Positions 6,304 to 6,305 of a DNA stretch of 6,305 nt are shown one piece after another; position 1 is the first letter of the stretch, and each line of letters starts with the position of its first letter. The notes below the pieces were generated by a model. The model was not told the DNA's origin, did not search any database, and saw only the letters and a program-made list of their open reading frames with translations. The DNA lies in assembly GCA_964589825.1 (NCBI GenBank), contig CAZPUS010000078.1, positions 1 through 6,305 of the forward strand, given 5' to 3'. Position numbers and translations under genes: made by a program. The DNA comes from CAZPUS01 sp964589825 (lineage in GTDB: Bacteria; Fibrobacterota; Chitinivibrionia; Chitinivibrionales; WJKA01).

Positions 6304-6305
6304 AC

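Overview
The window comes from a bacterial chromosome or large contig of intermediate GC content with compact gene spacing. It carries no rRNA, tRNA, CRISPR array or transposase, and I see no marker that fixes the taxon. The only universal-type gene is a Xer tyrosine recombinase.

Layout, left to right. (1) 32-823, minus: a half-size GDT1/UPF0016 (TMEM165-type) membrane cation transporter domain fused to a C-terminal ferritin-like (rubrerythrin/erythrin-type) diiron domain. This is the most striking gene here. (2) 824-1162: a 339-bp gene-free stretch that forms the leader of that gene. It holds a T-rich tract, a good ribosome binding site and inverted repeats that could form alternative structures. 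(3) 1163-2074, minus: an unrecognised protein with one N-terminal membrane anchor. (4) 2081-2977, minus: a Xer-family tyrosine recombinase with a complete active site, six bases upstream of the anchored protein and very likely cotranscribed with it. (5) 2978-3268: a 291-bp divergent intergenic region with two imperfect inverted repeats. (6) 3269-3412, plus: a 47-residue, strongly basic, Trp-containing small protein. (7) 3470-6295, minus: a 941-residue unrecognised protein, probably alpha-helical (HEAT-like) in its N-terminal third, with an alpha/beta region and a possible helix-turn-helix near the C-terminus. Its reading frame is still open at the right edge.

How the genes may work together. 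No single pathway links the whole window. Xer recombinase and the anchored protein form a likely two-gene operon, which may or may not read on through the 339-bp gap into the transporter-ferritin fusion. That fusion suggests a membrane protein coupling Mn2+ (or other divalent cation) export to iron or peroxide chemistry at the cytoplasmic face. This is an inference from domain content. The 47-residue protein and the 941-residue protein converge on a 57-bp gap.
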